Shown in pieces: positions 1 through 9,034 of a DNA stretch of 25,137 nucleotides. The notes under the pieces were generated by a model, which was given only the letters and a program-made list of their open reading frames with translations, was not told the DNA's origin and searched no databases. The DNA comes from Devosia sp. (GTDB lineage: Bacteria; Pseudomonadota; Alphaproteobacteria; Rhizobiales; Devosiaceae): assembly GCA_028290245.1 (NCBI GenBank), contig JAQGKG010000333.1:1-25137 (forward strand). Reading direction: 5' to 3'. The translations under genes were made by a program, and so were the position numbers. Position 1 is the first letter of the stretch, and each line of letters starts with the position of its first letter.

Positions 1-309
1 ATTCTTCGCGAGAGCCGCGAAACCCTCGGAAATCTTCAGGAAGAGAGCCAGAACCATCCTGATATGGCCGACCGCGCCAGTTCGGAAAGCGACCGCTCGC
101 TTGAATTGCGTACGCGTGACCGTCAGCGCAAGCTGATTTCCAAGATTGATGCTGCGCTGAAGCGCCTCGACGACAATACCTATGGCTATTGCGAAGAGAC
201 CGGCGACCCGATCGGTATTGCACGGCTGGATGCTCGGCCAATTGCGACCCTGAGCCTCGAGGCGCAAGAGATGCACGAGCGCCGCGAGAAGGTGTATCGC
301 GACGAGTGA
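1..309 (+). CDS. dksA: RNA polymerase-binding transcription factor DksA, 3' part (5' end outside window)
   Basis: The reading frame is open from the first base, so the gene begins left of the window; 102 residues are visible of a family usually near 140. DksA enters the RNA polymerase secondary channel and, with ppGpp, adjusts promoter activity in the stringent response. The visible part holds the end of the coiled coil (DMADRASSESDRSLELRTRD) and the globular C-terminal region with YGYCEETGDPIGIARLDARP. Classical DksA binds zinc through four cysteines (CxxC ... CxxC). Here only the first remains (CEET, then SLEA where the second pair would be), so it is a zinc-independent or single-cysteine variant, as known for several alphaproteobacteria. 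An internal ATG at 64 is in frame but would remove part of the coiled coil and is not the likely start. A strong terminator follows directly. Confidence 0.93.
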   Translation: MLRESRETLGNLQEESQNHPDMADRASSESDRSLELRTRDRQRKLISKIDAALKRLDDNTYGYCEETGDPIGIARLDARPIATLSLEAQEMHERREKVYRDE

Positions 310-327
310 ATTGCTGCCCAATTCTTC

Positions 328-357
328 AAAAGGCCCGCAGTGTTGCGGGCCTTTTTT
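328..357 (+). terminator. Intrinsic terminator of dksA
   Basis: A perfect GC-rich stem, GGCCCGCA (332-339) with TGCGGGCC (344-351), has a four-base loop GTGT and a run of six T at 352-357. Four A before the stem also pair with the T run. It lies 19 bases after the dksA stop and insulates it from the macroglobulin gene. Confidence 0.93.
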
Positions 358-476
358 ATTGCGCTGCGCTAGCGGGCTCTACTCAACATTAAGCTTTGCG
401 TACGACGGCTGTTTTCTTGCCTTGCTACTGTCATGCCTTCCCGGCCATATGGGGCCGTTGAACTTGGGAGAGCAAC

Positions 477-3400
477 ATGCTGCAGGTCGTGTCGAAGCTG
501 CGCTGGTTCGGTCTTGCACTCATGTTGGCGCTCGCAGCGCCCGGTGCCATGGCGGCCGATACCAAGATCACGCTGCTCGAAGATACCGATCTGCCGGGCT
601 TCGACTATTCCATCCTCAAGGATGTGGATGTCGATGCCTGCACGGCCGCATGCACCGACGATAATATCTGTCGCGCCTTCACCTTCAACGAACAGTCAAA
701 CTGGTGCTTCCTCAAGGGCGCCGTAGGCGAACAGGCGGAATTTATTGGCGCAACATCTGGCCGGGTCAGCCGCGCGCCCTCGCCAGCCGTCACCGAGGCT
801 GATCGCCAAGCCGAGCTGCCGTTCCCTGCCCAGGACCTCATAGACACCGCCAAGAGCTTCGCCACCAATCTGCCGCAGACCGACGCACCGCCGCCCAAGG
901 TGACCTATGCGGCGCTGGTGCAGTCGGCTGAAGAGGCGTTGGCTGACGGCAATGTTGTTTCGGCCATCGTTGCCTATCGACAGGCGCTCGCAATCAACGC
1001 CAATGACCGCGCCATCTGGCAAGCACTGGCGCAGGCTGCCTTGAGCCGGGCAGAGACCGTCAAGGGTCAGGCCGAGGGCGACAACAGTTACGATCTCGCC
1101 CAGACTGCTACGTCGGCAGCGATGAATGCCTTCCTTCGTTCGTCGGAAAAGCAGGAGCGCGGCGATGCGCTGGCGGCGCTTTCCAATGGTCTTGAATTCC
1201 GCGAGTCCTGGCGCGAGGCGATTGCCAGCTATCGCCTGAGCCTCGAACTTGCGCCCAATGACGCCGTTGCCGCCCATCTCGATGAGGTCGTGGCGGAGCA
1301 TGGCTTTCGCATTGTAAGCCACGAAGTCGATGCCGAGGCAGCCTCGCCACGCGTTTGCGCGGTATTTTCCGATCCGTTGCCGCTCGATCAGGGCGACCTC
1401 TCGGCCTATGTCGTCGTCGCCGATGCGCCACAGGCTTCGGTTGAAACCGAGCAGGATCAGGTCTGCGTCGAAGGGCTGGAACATGGCGGTCGCTATTCGA
1501 TCCGCCTGCGCGCCGGTCTTCCTTCGGCCGATGGCGAGAGCCTGCTGAAGGATGTTGTGCTCGACGTTTATGTGCCTGATCGCGCACCCTTTGTCGGCTT
1601 TGCCAACAATTCCTACGTGATGCCTGCCGGTCTTGGTGGCGGCTTGCCGATCACTTCGGTCAATGCCGAAACTGCCGATGTAATGATTTATCGTATTGGC
1701 GACCGCTCGATTGCAACGGCGGTGCGCGACGGCATTTTCCAGGGCAACCTGTCGCAATATGGCGCCGAGGACATCGCCGACCGCGTCGGCGAAAAGGTCT
1801 GGACCGGTGAAGTCGATCTGGCTCAAGGCGAACCCAATGCCTTGACCACCACGGCAATTCCTGTTGCCGATGCGCTCGGCGAGATGGAACCGGGCGCTTA
1901 TGTAATAACCGCCCGGATCGCCAAGGGAAACGAAGAGTATTGGGACGATCAGGCCACGCAGTGGTTCATCGTCACCGACCTCGGCCTTACCACGATCGAA
2001 GGCGATGATGGCGTGCATGCTTTCGTGCGCGGCCTGACTGACGCGCAGCCAATCGTCAACGCCACGGTGCGTCTGGTCGCCATCAACAACGAAGTGCTCG
2101 GCGAAGCCAAGACCGATGCCGATGGCCGTGCGGTGTTCGCGCCGGGTCTGGCGCGCGGCACTGGGGGCAGGGCGCCGCAACTGCTGGTCGCCGAAACCGC
2201 GGACGGCGATTACGCCTTCCTCGACCTGGCCCGTCCGGCGTTCGACCTCACCGACCGCGGCGTCGAAGGACGTCCGTCGCCGGGTCCGCTGGACGTTTTT
2301 GCGACCACCGAACGTGGCGTTTATCGCCCCGGCGAGGTGGTGTATCTGACTGCGCTGTTGCGCGATGAGCGCGCCAAGGCCGTCACCGGCCTGCCGCTGA
2401 CGCTGGAAGTCGAACGGCCCGATGGCGTGGTTGCGACCCGCGAAGTGCTCAAGGATGAGGGCGCCGGCGGATATTTTGTCGCGCTGCCCATGGTGGCTGA
2501 AGCCATGCGCGGCTCGTGGACGGCGCGGCTCTATGCCGATCCCAAGGCCGAGGCCCTGTCGAGCACTACCTTCCTCGTCGAGGACTTCGAGCCCGAACGG
2601 CTTGCCTTCGAGGTCAGCGCTGCCGATGCGCCGTTCGAGGCCGGCGTGACCACCGAGATCGATATCGCGGCTAAGTATCTCTATGGCGCCACCGCGCCGG
2701 GCCTTGCCATCGAAGCGGATGCCATCATCAGCCCGACCACCACGCTGGACGCATTCCCCGGCTACACGTTCGGCCGCCTGGATGACACCATCGAAACCAC
2801 CCGCGAGCCGTTGGGCGTTGTCGGGACTACCGATGATGCCGGCAATGCCGTGGCCGAAGTGACGCTGCCCGAAACGCAGGTCACCACCCGTCCGCTGCAG
2901 GCCCAGCTTCTGCTCCGCCTCGTCGATAGCAACGGGCGCAGCATCGAGCGCAGCATCAGCCGTCCTGTACTGGCGAGCGGCGATCGTCTCGGCATCAAGC
3001 CGACGTTCAGCGACGCCACCGGCCTCGCAGAAGGCAGCGAAGCCCAGTTCGACATCGTCTCAGTTTCGCCTGAGGGCAAGGCTGTCGCCACGACCGGCCT
3101 CAACTGGTCGATCTCGCGCGTCGAAACCAATTACCAGTGGTACCGCAATGGTTCCGCCTGGCAGTGGGAGGCCATCACCACCACGCGCGAAGTGGCGACC
3201 GGCACTGTGGACACGCCCGATGGCGGCCCGGTGACCATCGGCGCCAACGTCGATTGGGGCCAGTATCGCGTCGAAGTCGAGAGCACGGGCGATAACCCGA
3301 CCTCGTCCAGCTACGAATTTTACGCCGGCTACTATTACGCCGACGCCGGCAGCGACACGCCTGATACGCTGCAGGTTGCCCTCGACAAGCCAGCCTACAA

Positions 3401-5972
3401 GATCGGCGAAACCGCCAATCTCAAGCTCGATCCGCAGTTTGCGGGCACGGCGCTGATCATGGTGGTCGATAACCGCGTCGTCGCCATGCAGGCCGTCGAT
3501 GTGCCCGAGGGCGGCACCACCGTGCCGCTGGAAGTGACAGAGGAATGGGGCCCCGGCGCTTATGTGACCGCGATCCTCTATCGTCCGGCTGATGCGGCCG
3601 AGAAGCGCATGCCGGCGCGTGCGCTTGGCTTGGCTTTTGCCGACGTCGATCCCGGTGACCGCCAGCTCGATGTCAAGCTCGGCACGCCAAGTGAAACGCT
3701 GCCGCGCCAGTCTTTTACCACCACGGTAGAGCTCGGCAACATGGCAGCAGGCCAGACCGCCTATGTCGCGGTTGCGGCGGTAGATCTGGGCATTCTCAAC
3801 CTGACCAACTTCAAGGTGCCGGATCCCGACGGCTGGTATTTCGGCCAGCGCCAGCTCGGCATGGAAGTCCGCGACCTTTATGGCTCGCTGATCGATCCGA
3901 CGCAGGGTCTGGCGGGCGCCATGCGCTCTGGCGGTGACGGCGGTGCGTCGCGCACCGGCACGCCTCCGGCTACCTCGGTGCTGGTCGCGCTGCACTCCGG
4001 CATCGTAAAGGTCGATGCGGATGGCAAGGCGACCGTCACCTTCGACATGCCCGATTTCTCTGGCACCGTTCGCGTCATGGCCATGGCCTGGACCGACACG
4101 GCCGTTGGCCACGCCTCTGCCGATGTGATCGTTCGCGATCCGGTGGTGGTTACCCTCAGCCCGCCGCGCTTCCTGCGTGTTGGCGACGAGTCCCGCCTCT
4201 TGGTGGAAATCAACAATATCAACGGCGCTGCCGGCACCTATGGCGTCGCGCTGTCGACCGGGGAAGGCATTGCCACTCCCTCCGCCTCAAGCGATGTCGA
4301 ACTGGCGCAGGGCGAGCGAACCTCGCTCGATCTCAAGCTCAACGGCATGCAGATCGGCGATTGGCCGGTGGTGCTCAATATCACTGCGCCGGATGGCACG
4401 ACCCAGACTAAGGAACTGCTGCTCGGCGTCCGTCCGATCAGCGCTCCAGTGACCACCAGCCGCTTGCTGCCAATCAAGGCGGGCGAAAGCGTCACGGTCG
4501 GCGACGACTATTTCGCGAGCTTCCTGGCCAATACCGGCCAGATGACGCTAGCAATCGGCCCGCTAGCCCGGCTCGATGTGCCCGGCCTGCTACTGTCGCT
4601 CGATCGCTACCCCTATGGCTGCTCCGAGCAGCTTTCCAGCCGTGCCCTGCCGCTGCTGTATCTGAACGACGTGGCCAAGCTGATCGGCCTCGGCGGTGAC
4701 GAGGAGCTCAAGGACACCGTCACTGGCGCTATCACCGATATTCTGTCCAAGCAGACGTCCGGTGGCGGTTTCGGCCTCTGGGGCCCGTTCGACGGCGGCG
4801 ATTTCTGGCTCGACGGCTTCGTCACCGACTTCCTGCTGCGCGCCAAGGCAGCTGGCTATACGGTGCCCGAGCTATCCATGACCATGGCGCTCGATAACCT
4901 CACCAACCAACTGTCCTACGCCACCGACTTCGACAATGGCGGCGAAGACGTGGCCTATGCGCTTTATGATCTGGCCCGTGCCGGCCGCGTCTCGATGGGC
5001 GACTTGCGCTACTATCACGAGGCACGTCTTTCGGCCTTTGGTTCGCCTTTGGCCAAGGCACAACTTGGTGCAGCGCTGGCACTGTACGGCGATCCGGGCC
5101 GCGCTGCTTCTGCCTTTGCGGCGGCGGTGGAAGGTCTGTCCGAACCTGAAAACAAGGGTCGCTACCGCGCTGACTATGGCACGCGCCTGCGTGACACTGC
5201 CGCGGTGCTGGCCCTTGCTGCCGAGTTCAAGCCAGATGGCGTGGACCTGACGGCCCTGTCCAACCAGCTGGCCAAGCTGCGGGATCGCGAACGCTACACT
5301 TCCACCCAGGAAGATAGCTGGACGCTGCTCGCTGCGGCAGCTGTGGGTGCGGCGAGCACCGATGGGTCGATCACGCTCAACGGCGAGGCCTTGACCGGCC
5401 AGGTCTATCGTTCGCTCGAGGAGGTCGACTTTGCCACGGTCGAGATCGCCAATACGGGCACTTCCGACACCGAGGCCAAGGTGACGGTCACCGGGTATCC
5501 TGAAGTGGCGCCGGAGGAATCCAGCAATGGCTTCACCCTGATCCGCGAATACTTCCTGCCCGACGGGACGCCGGTCGATCCGGAAGCAGTGCCGCTGGCG
5601 CAGAACGATCGTCTGGTCGTGCTGCTCACGGTGCGTCCGCAGCAGCTTGGCTCGGGCCAGTATATGGTCGCCGATCCGCTGCCGGCTGGTTTCGAGATCG
5701 AAAATCCCGATCTTTCGGCCGGAGGTGGGGCATCCGATTTCAGCTGGCTGACGCTCGATACGCCGACCCATGTGGAGTCCCGCACCGACCAGTATGTGGC
5801 GGCGTTCCGCTACGCCACGGAACCTGGTTCATTCAGGACCGCCTATATGGTTCGCGCCGTTTCACCTGGCACCTTCGTGCTGCCGGGCGCCTCGGTGGAA
5901 GACATGTATCGCCCCGAATTCCGGGCGAATACGGCATCGGGCTCGATCGAGGTCACGTCCACAGGGCCATGA
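477..5972 (+). CDS. Secreted bacterial alpha-2-macroglobulin with N-terminal PAN/Apple-like and TPR regions
   Basis: A 1,831-residue protein. Bacterial alpha-2-macroglobulins trap proteases in the periplasm through a thioester exposed after bait cleavage. The start ATG follows GGGAGAG. Residues 1-26 form a signal peptide (cleavage after AMA); there is no lipobox cysteine, so unlike E. coli YfhM it should be soluble or otherwise held in the periplasm. Residues about 35-95 look like a PAN/Apple domain with Cys55, Cys59, Cys65 and Cys77. Residues about 140-260 contain TPR-like helices. Macroglobulin beta domains follow, including TERGVYRPGEVVYLTALLRD near 610 and the A2M signature DLGILNLTNFKVPDP near 1,105. 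The thioester motif is intact: Cys1382-Ser-Glu-Gln1385 in YPYGCSEQ. A helical thioester domain and C-terminal beta domains complete it. The stop overlaps the pbpC start (ATGA), so the two are translationally coupled, the usual A2M-PBP1C pairing. Family certain; the role of the PAN domain is inferred. Confidence 0.95.
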   Translation: MLQVVSKLRWFGLALMLALAAPGAMAADTKITLLEDTDLPGFDYSILKDVDVDACTAACTDDNICRAFTFNEQSNWCFLKGAVGEQAEFIGATSGRVSRAPSPAVTEADRQAELPFPAQDLIDTAKSFATNLPQTDAPPPKVTYAALVQSAEEALADGNVVSAIVAYRQALAINANDRAIWQALAQAALSRAETVKGQAEGDNSYDLAQTATSAAMNAFLRSSEKQERGDALAALSNGLEFRESWREAIASYRLSLELAPNDAVAAHLDEVVAEHGFRIVSHEVDAEAASPRVCAVFSDPLPLDQGDLSAYVVVADAPQASVETEQDQVCVEGLEHGGRYSIRLRAGLPSADGESLLKDVVLDVYVPDRAPFVGFANNSYVMPAGLGGGLPITSVNAETADVMIYRIGDRSIATAVRDGIFQGNLSQYGAEDIADRVGEKVWTGEVDLAQGEPNALTTTAIPVADALGEMEPGAYVITARIAKGNEEYWDDQATQWFIVTDLGLTTIEGDDGVHAFVRGLTDAQPIVNATVRLVAINNEVLGEAKTDADGRAVFAPGLARGTGGRAPQLLVAETADGDYAFLDLARPAFDLTDRGVEGRPSPGPLDVFATTERGVYRPGEVVYLTALLRDERAKAVTGLPLTLEVERPDGVVATREVLKDEGAGGYFVALPMVAEAMRGSWTARLYADPKAEALSSTTFLVEDFEPERLAFEVSAADAPFEAGVTTEIDIAAKYLYGATAPGLAIEADAIISPTTTLDAFPGYTFGRLDDTIETTREPLGVVGTTDDAGNAVAEVTLPETQVTTRPLQAQLLLRLVDSNGRSIERSISRPVLASGDRLGIKPTFSDATGLAEGSEAQFDIVSVSPEGKAVATTGLNWSISRVETNYQWYRNGSAWQWEAITTTREVATGTVDTPDGGPVTIGANVDWGQYRVEVESTGDNPTSSSYEFYAGYYYADAGSDTPDTLQVALDKPAYKIGETANLKLDPQFAGTALIMVVDNRVVAMQAVDVPEGGTTVPLEVTEEWGPGAYVTAILYRPADAAEKRMPARALGLAFADVDPGDRQLDVKLGTPSETLPRQSFTTTVELGNMAAGQTAYVAVAAVDLGILNLTNFKVPDPDGWYFGQRQLGMEVRDLYGSLIDPTQGLAGAMRSGGDGGASRTGTPPATSVLVALHSGIVKVDADGKATVTFDMPDFSGTVRVMAMAWTDTAVGHASADVIVRDPVVVTLSPPRFLRVGDESRLLVEINNINGAAGTYGVALSTGEGIATPSASSDVELAQGERTSLDLKLNGMQIGDWPVVLNITAPDGTTQTKELLLGVRPISAPVTTSRLLPIKAGESVTVGDDYFASFLANTGQMTLAIGPLARLDVPGLLLSLDRYPYGCSEQLSSRALPLLYLNDVAKLIGLGGDEELKDTVTGAITDILSKQTSGGGFGLWGPFDGGDFWLDGFVTDFLLRAKAAGYTVPELSMTMALDNLTNQLSYATDFDNGGEDVAYALYDLARAGRVSMGDLRYYHEARLSAFGSPLAKAQLGAALALYGDPGRAASAFAAAVEGLSEPENKGRYRADYGTRLRDTAAVLALAAEFKPDGVDLTALSNQLAKLRDRERYTSTQEDSWTLLAAAAVGAASTDGSITLNGEALTGQVYRSLEEVDFATVEIANTGTSDTEAKVTVTGYPEVAPEESSNGFTLIREYFLPDGTPVDPEAVPLAQNDRLVVLLTVRPQQLGSGQYMVADPLPAGFEIENPDLSAGGGASDFSWLTLDTPTHVESRTDQYVAAFRYATEPGSFRTAYMVRAVSPGTFVLPGASVEDMYRPEFRANTASGSIEVTSTGP

Positions 5973-8098
5973 GCGACGGTGGCTCCCCGATAGTCAAACG
6001 CGTGCCGGGTCCATGGACCCGGCGCCTGACACTGGCCGGGTTTTCGCTGTTCGTGCTGGCCATGGCTGGGATTATTCAGCTCAGTTCCACGCTGACCAGT
6101 ATCGAAGCGACGCTGCCGCGAACGCCCGATGCGGCGACGTTGCCGGTTTCTGCAGCGGTGTCCGATCGCAATGGGCAGTTGCTGCGCCCGTTCACCACAT
6201 CCGATGGTCGCTGGCGCCTGCCGGTGGAGCGCGCTGCGGTTGATCCCCGCTTTCTTGAGATGCTGATCGCCTATGAGGACCGCAATTTTGCCAGCCATGA
6301 TGGCATAGCGTGGTCTTCGATGGCCCGCGCTGCTGGGCAGTTTGTCGGGGCAGGGGGACGCGTGGTGTCTGGCGGGTCGACGCTGACCATGCAGGTGGCG
6401 CGGCTGATCGAAGGCGAGCCGACGCGCAATCTGTGGGGCAAGCTACGCCAGATGGTGCATGCGGATCGGCTCGAGCATGAGTTGAGCAAAGATCAGATCA
6501 TCGACCTGTATCTGACGCTGGCGCCCTATGGCGGCAATATCGAGGGTGTCCGCGCCGCCAGCCTTGCCTATTTCGGCAAGGAGCCCAACCGCCTGACCAC
6601 CGCCGAAGCCGCGCTCTTAGTCGCTCTGCCGCAATCGCCCGAGGCGCGGCGACCTGATCGCGATCCGGTAGCAGCGCAGCGCAGCCGTGACATGGTTTTG
6701 GATCGCCTGGTCGCCATGGGGGCTCTGCCGGCGGAGGAGGCTGCTGCCGCCAAGCACGAGCCGGTGCCGAAGGCTCGTCGTGAGTTCCCGATGCTGGCGG
6801 CGCATATGGCGCAGCAGGCGGTGAAGGCCCAGCCGACGGCGCGCAACGTGGAACTGACCATCGACAAGCAGTTGCAGGATGCGCTGGAGCGGCTGGCTGC
6901 GGGTCGGGCTCGCATTCTCGATCCCAAAGTTTCCATCGCTATCGTCGCCGCCGATATTCACACCGGCGAGGTGCTGGCCTCGGTCGGCTCGGCGGGCCTG
7001 TTTGCCACGCAGAGTGCCGGTTTCGTTGACATGACCTCGGCTATTCGCTCGCCCGGCTCGACGCTTAAGCCGTTGATCTACGGGTTGGCATTCGAGTTGG
7101 GGCTGGCGCATCCGCAGAGCCTGATCGAAGATCGGCCCACCGCGTTTGGTGCCTATGTGCCGGTCAATTTCGACGGGTTCAGCCGCGGAACAGTTTCGAT
7201 CCACGATGCGCTGACGGAGTCGCTGAATATCCCCGCCGTGGTCGTGCTTGATGCGGTCGGACCGGCGCGGCTGGTGTCGCGCCTGCGCCGTGCCCATGCC
7301 GATCCACGCCTGCCGGTGAACACAGCGCCTAGTCTTGCTGTGGGTCTCGGTGGTGTCGGTATCACGCTGCGCGATCTGGTTTCAGTGTATGCAGCGATCG
7401 GCAATGGCGGCGTGCCGGTGTCGCTGCATGACGGGATCAAGCCGCAGGAACCGTTCAGGCTGTCGGCCCCCGTGCTCGATCCCGTGGCGGCTTGGTATGT
7501 TTCGGACATTCTTGCCGACGTGCCGCCGCCGCTGAATGGCTCGCCTGGGCGCATCGCCTATAAGACCGGCACTTCCTACGGCTATCGCGACGCCTGGGCC
7601 ATTGGCTTTGACGGCAATACTGTCGTTGGCGTTTGGGTTGGCCGGCCGGACGGTGCGCCAGTGCCCGGCCTGTCCGGCATTGTCGGCGCGGCGCCAATCT
7701 TGTTCGAAGCCTTCGACCGCCTCGGTAATCGCAAGGCGCCTTTGCCGCGCGCACCGGCCGGGGCGATTTTTGCCACCAACACCGAGTTGCCGGCTCCCCT
7801 GCGGCGCTTCCGCCATCCCGACGAGGACATGGTCGCCCGCGTCTCTGCGCCCGAAATTGCCTTTCCCGCCGATGGCGTGGATGTCGAGCTCGGCCTCGGC
7901 GCAGGTGGCATCTCGCCCCTCATGATGAAGGTTCGCAACGGCGTGCCGCCCTTCACCTATTTCGCCAATGGCGCACCGATCGGTCGCCCGGAGTTTGCCC
8001 GGCAGAGTAGCTGGAAACCGGATGGGCCGGGCTATGTGACGCTCTCCGTGGTCGATGCTGCAGGGCGGGGCGATACGGTTACGGTGTTTTTGAACTAG
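5969..8098 (+). CDS. pbpC: Penicillin-binding protein 1C (bifunctional glycosyltransferase/transpeptidase)
   Basis: A 709-residue class A penicillin-binding protein that polymerises and may crosslink peptidoglycan on the periplasmic face of the inner membrane. A signal anchor lies at about 19-38. The glycosyltransferase family 51 region has catalytic Glu103 in AYEDRNF and SGGSTLTMQ (134-142). The transpeptidase region has SxxK at Ser364-Thr-Leu-Lys367, SxN at Ser418-Leu-Asn420 and KTGTS at 532-536, so all penicillin-binding motifs are present. The last roughly 90 residues match the C-terminal domain typical of PBP1C. The start overlaps the macroglobulin stop by four bases. In many proteobacteria this gene follows an alpha-2-macroglobulin gene; the pair is thought to defend and repair the wall after attack, with the macroglobulin blocking proteases that enter through breaches. 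Identity is secure; the defence role comes from the literature on the family. Confidence 0.95.
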   Translation: MSDGGSPIVKRVPGPWTRRLTLAGFSLFVLAMAGIIQLSSTLTSIEATLPRTPDAATLPVSAAVSDRNGQLLRPFTTSDGRWRLPVERAAVDPRFLEMLIAYEDRNFASHDGIAWSSMARAAGQFVGAGGRVVSGGSTLTMQVARLIEGEPTRNLWGKLRQMVHADRLEHELSKDQIIDLYLTLAPYGGNIEGVRAASLAYFGKEPNRLTTAEAALLVALPQSPEARRPDRDPVAAQRSRDMVLDRLVAMGALPAEEAAAAKHEPVPKARREFPMLAAHMAQQAVKAQPTARNVELTIDKQLQDALERLAAGRARILDPKVSIAIVAADIHTGEVLASVGSAGLFATQSAGFVDMTSAIRSPGSTLKPLIYGLAFELGLAHPQSLIEDRPTAFGAYVPVNFDGFSRGTVSIHDALTESLNIPAVVVLDAVGPARLVSRLRRAHADPRLPVNTAPSLAVGLGGVGITLRDLVSVYAAIGNGGVPVSLHDGIKPQEPFRLSAPVLDPVAAWYVSDILADVPPPLNGSPGRIAYKTGTSYGYRDAWAIGFDGNTVVGVWVGRPDGAPVPGLSGIVGAAPILFEAFDRLGNRKAPLPRAPAGAIFATNTELPAPLRRFRHPDEDMVARVSAPEIAFPADGVDVELGLGAGGISPLMMKVRNGVPPFTYFANGAPIGRPEFARQSSWKPDGPGYVTLSVVDAAGRGDTVTVFLN

Positions 8099-8110
8099 CC
8101 CGACAAGTAT

Positions 8111-8130
8111 ACGGGCCCCGTGGGGCCCGT
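8111..8130. terminator. Inverted repeat between convergent pbpC and curli genes, possible bidirectional terminator
   Basis: ACGGGCCCC (8111-8119) pairs with GGGGCCCGT (8122-8130), giving a very stable near-perfect palindrome in the 56-base gap between two convergent operons. No clear T run follows on either strand, so efficient Rho-independent termination is not assured. Confidence 0.5.
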
Positions 8131-8154
8131 GGATAAGTTCTGTTTGGTGAGTTC

Positions 8155-8562
8155 CTAGAACCCGAACACCGTCGTCAGGCTGGACTGGCCGTTGCCGTTT
8201 TGGACGCACTGGCCGTTGGTGTTTTCGCCGAACTGGAACAGGCCGCAATTGTTGTCGTTGCCGTTCTGCTGGATGGTGCCATGGTGGCCGTTGCCCTCCT
8301 GCACGATCAACCCGTTGTTGCCCCAGCCGCTCTGGTTGAAGCCGGCGCCGTTGTTGTCGCCGTTCTGGCTGACGTTGGCGCCGCTGGAGGAGAGGCCCTT
8401 GACCAGCGAGAAGATCTGCAGTCCCGCGCCGAGTGCCTGCTGCTGGTCGGCATCGCTCGGGGTGAAGTTGAATGAGAACTGGCCGGCGGACATGGCAGGG
8501 GCAGTCAGGATGGCGGCGCCGATGAGCGCAGCGGCGAAGGTCCTGGCGAACTTGGTGGTCAT
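8155..8562 (-). CDS. Curlin-repeat amyloid protein (6 repeats)
   Basis: A 135-residue secreted protein. The start ATG at 8562 follows AAGGAGAG and opens a signal peptide ending at about APAMSA; an upstream in-frame ATG at 8640 lacks this context. After a linker of about 40 residues come six tandem 11-residue units built on Q-x-G-x-x-N (SQNGDNN, NQSGWGN, VQEGNGH, QQNGNDN, FQFGENT, VQNGNGQ), the strand-loop-strand pattern of curli subunits. Curlins are secreted and polymerise into extracellular amyloid used in biofilm and adhesion. Two cysteines (106 and 119) fall in adjacent repeats, unusual for curlins. It is the last gene of a three-gene operon with a CsgH-like protein and a 10-repeat curlin. 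It could be the nucleator (CsgB role) or a second major subunit; the sequence does not decide. Confidence 0.85.
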   Translation of the reverse strand: MTTKFARTFAAALIGAAILTAPAMSAGQFSFNFTPSDADQQQALGAGLQIFSLVKGLSSSGANVSQNGDNNGAGFNQSGWGNNGLIVQEGNGHHGTIQQNGNDNNCGLFQFGENTNGQCVQNGNGQSSLTTVFGF

Positions 8563-8609
8563 GGCGTCTCTCCTTGATCTGTGATGATCATGACTGGTGC
8601 GGGATTGAT

Positions 8610-8993
8610 TCAACGCAGGCTGGTAATGTCCTGATCGCATTCGATCTTTTTGCCGTTAGCGGTGACGTCGAAGACGACGTTGTAGCTGGAGCCCGTGTTG
8701 AGCGTCACCTTGCCGAGCGATGTGGCTTCATCGGCCTTGGCGGTGAAATAGCCGCCCTGGCTGATGTTGGAGGAGCCACCATTGCTCGAGCTCCGGATCG
8801 CTAAGCGGTATTCGCCGCTGATGGCGACGGGGCTGGTTAGCATGCCTTCGAGCACCAGCATGCCTTTTTGAGCGGTCTCGACGATGCCGCACTGAACGCT
8901 GTTGGCGCTTCCCGAATTGGCCATGCCGCCGGTGGCAGCGATGGCGGCGATGACGAGGCCGAGGGCGACGGCGCTACTGGATCGAATGTTCAT
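8610..8993 (-). CDS. csgH: CsgH-like periplasmic curli chaperone/inhibitor
   Basis: A 127-residue protein with a signal peptide at 1 to about 26 (MANSGSANS region) and a small beta-rich domain. CsgH is the alphaproteobacterial counterpart of CsgC: a periplasmic immunoglobulin-like protein that stops curlin from forming amyloid before export. The features that fit are the VQCGIVE opening strand, the Gly/Ser stretch SSSNGGSSNISQGG near 68-81, and the closing IECDQD. Cys35 and Cys119 lie in the first and last strands and could form a disulfide that closes the domain. The start ATG has AGGAGG six bases upstream. It sits between two curlin genes, with gaps of 41 and 47 bases, which strongly supports the assignment. 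Made from memory of the family, without a profile search. Confidence 0.8.
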   Translation of the reverse strand: MNIRSSSAVALGLVIAAIAATGGMANSGSANSVQCGIVETAQKGMLVLEGMLTSPVAISGEYRLAIRSSSNGGSSNISQGGYFTAKADEATSLGKVTLNTGSSYNVVFDVTANGKKIECDQDITSLR

Positions 8994-9034
8994 GGTGTCC
9001 TCCTGCTGATGGCGAGCCGGAAACCAGCCGCCGA

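Noticed and set aside
696..2180. Long minus-strand open frame (494 residues) inside the macroglobulin gene
   Set aside because: It is antisense to a clearly conserved gene, has no recognisable domains and a composition (Arg/His/Gly-rich) expected from the complement of a high-GC coding strand.
3060..4112. Minus-strand frame of 350 residues, also within the macroglobulin
   Set aside because: Same reason: antisense shadow with repetitive Arg/His/Gly content and no family signature.
7382..8248. Minus-strand frame of 288 residues across pbpC and the curlin gene
   Set aside because: It overlaps conserved PBP1C motifs and a curlin gene on the same strand in another frame; no start signal or domain.
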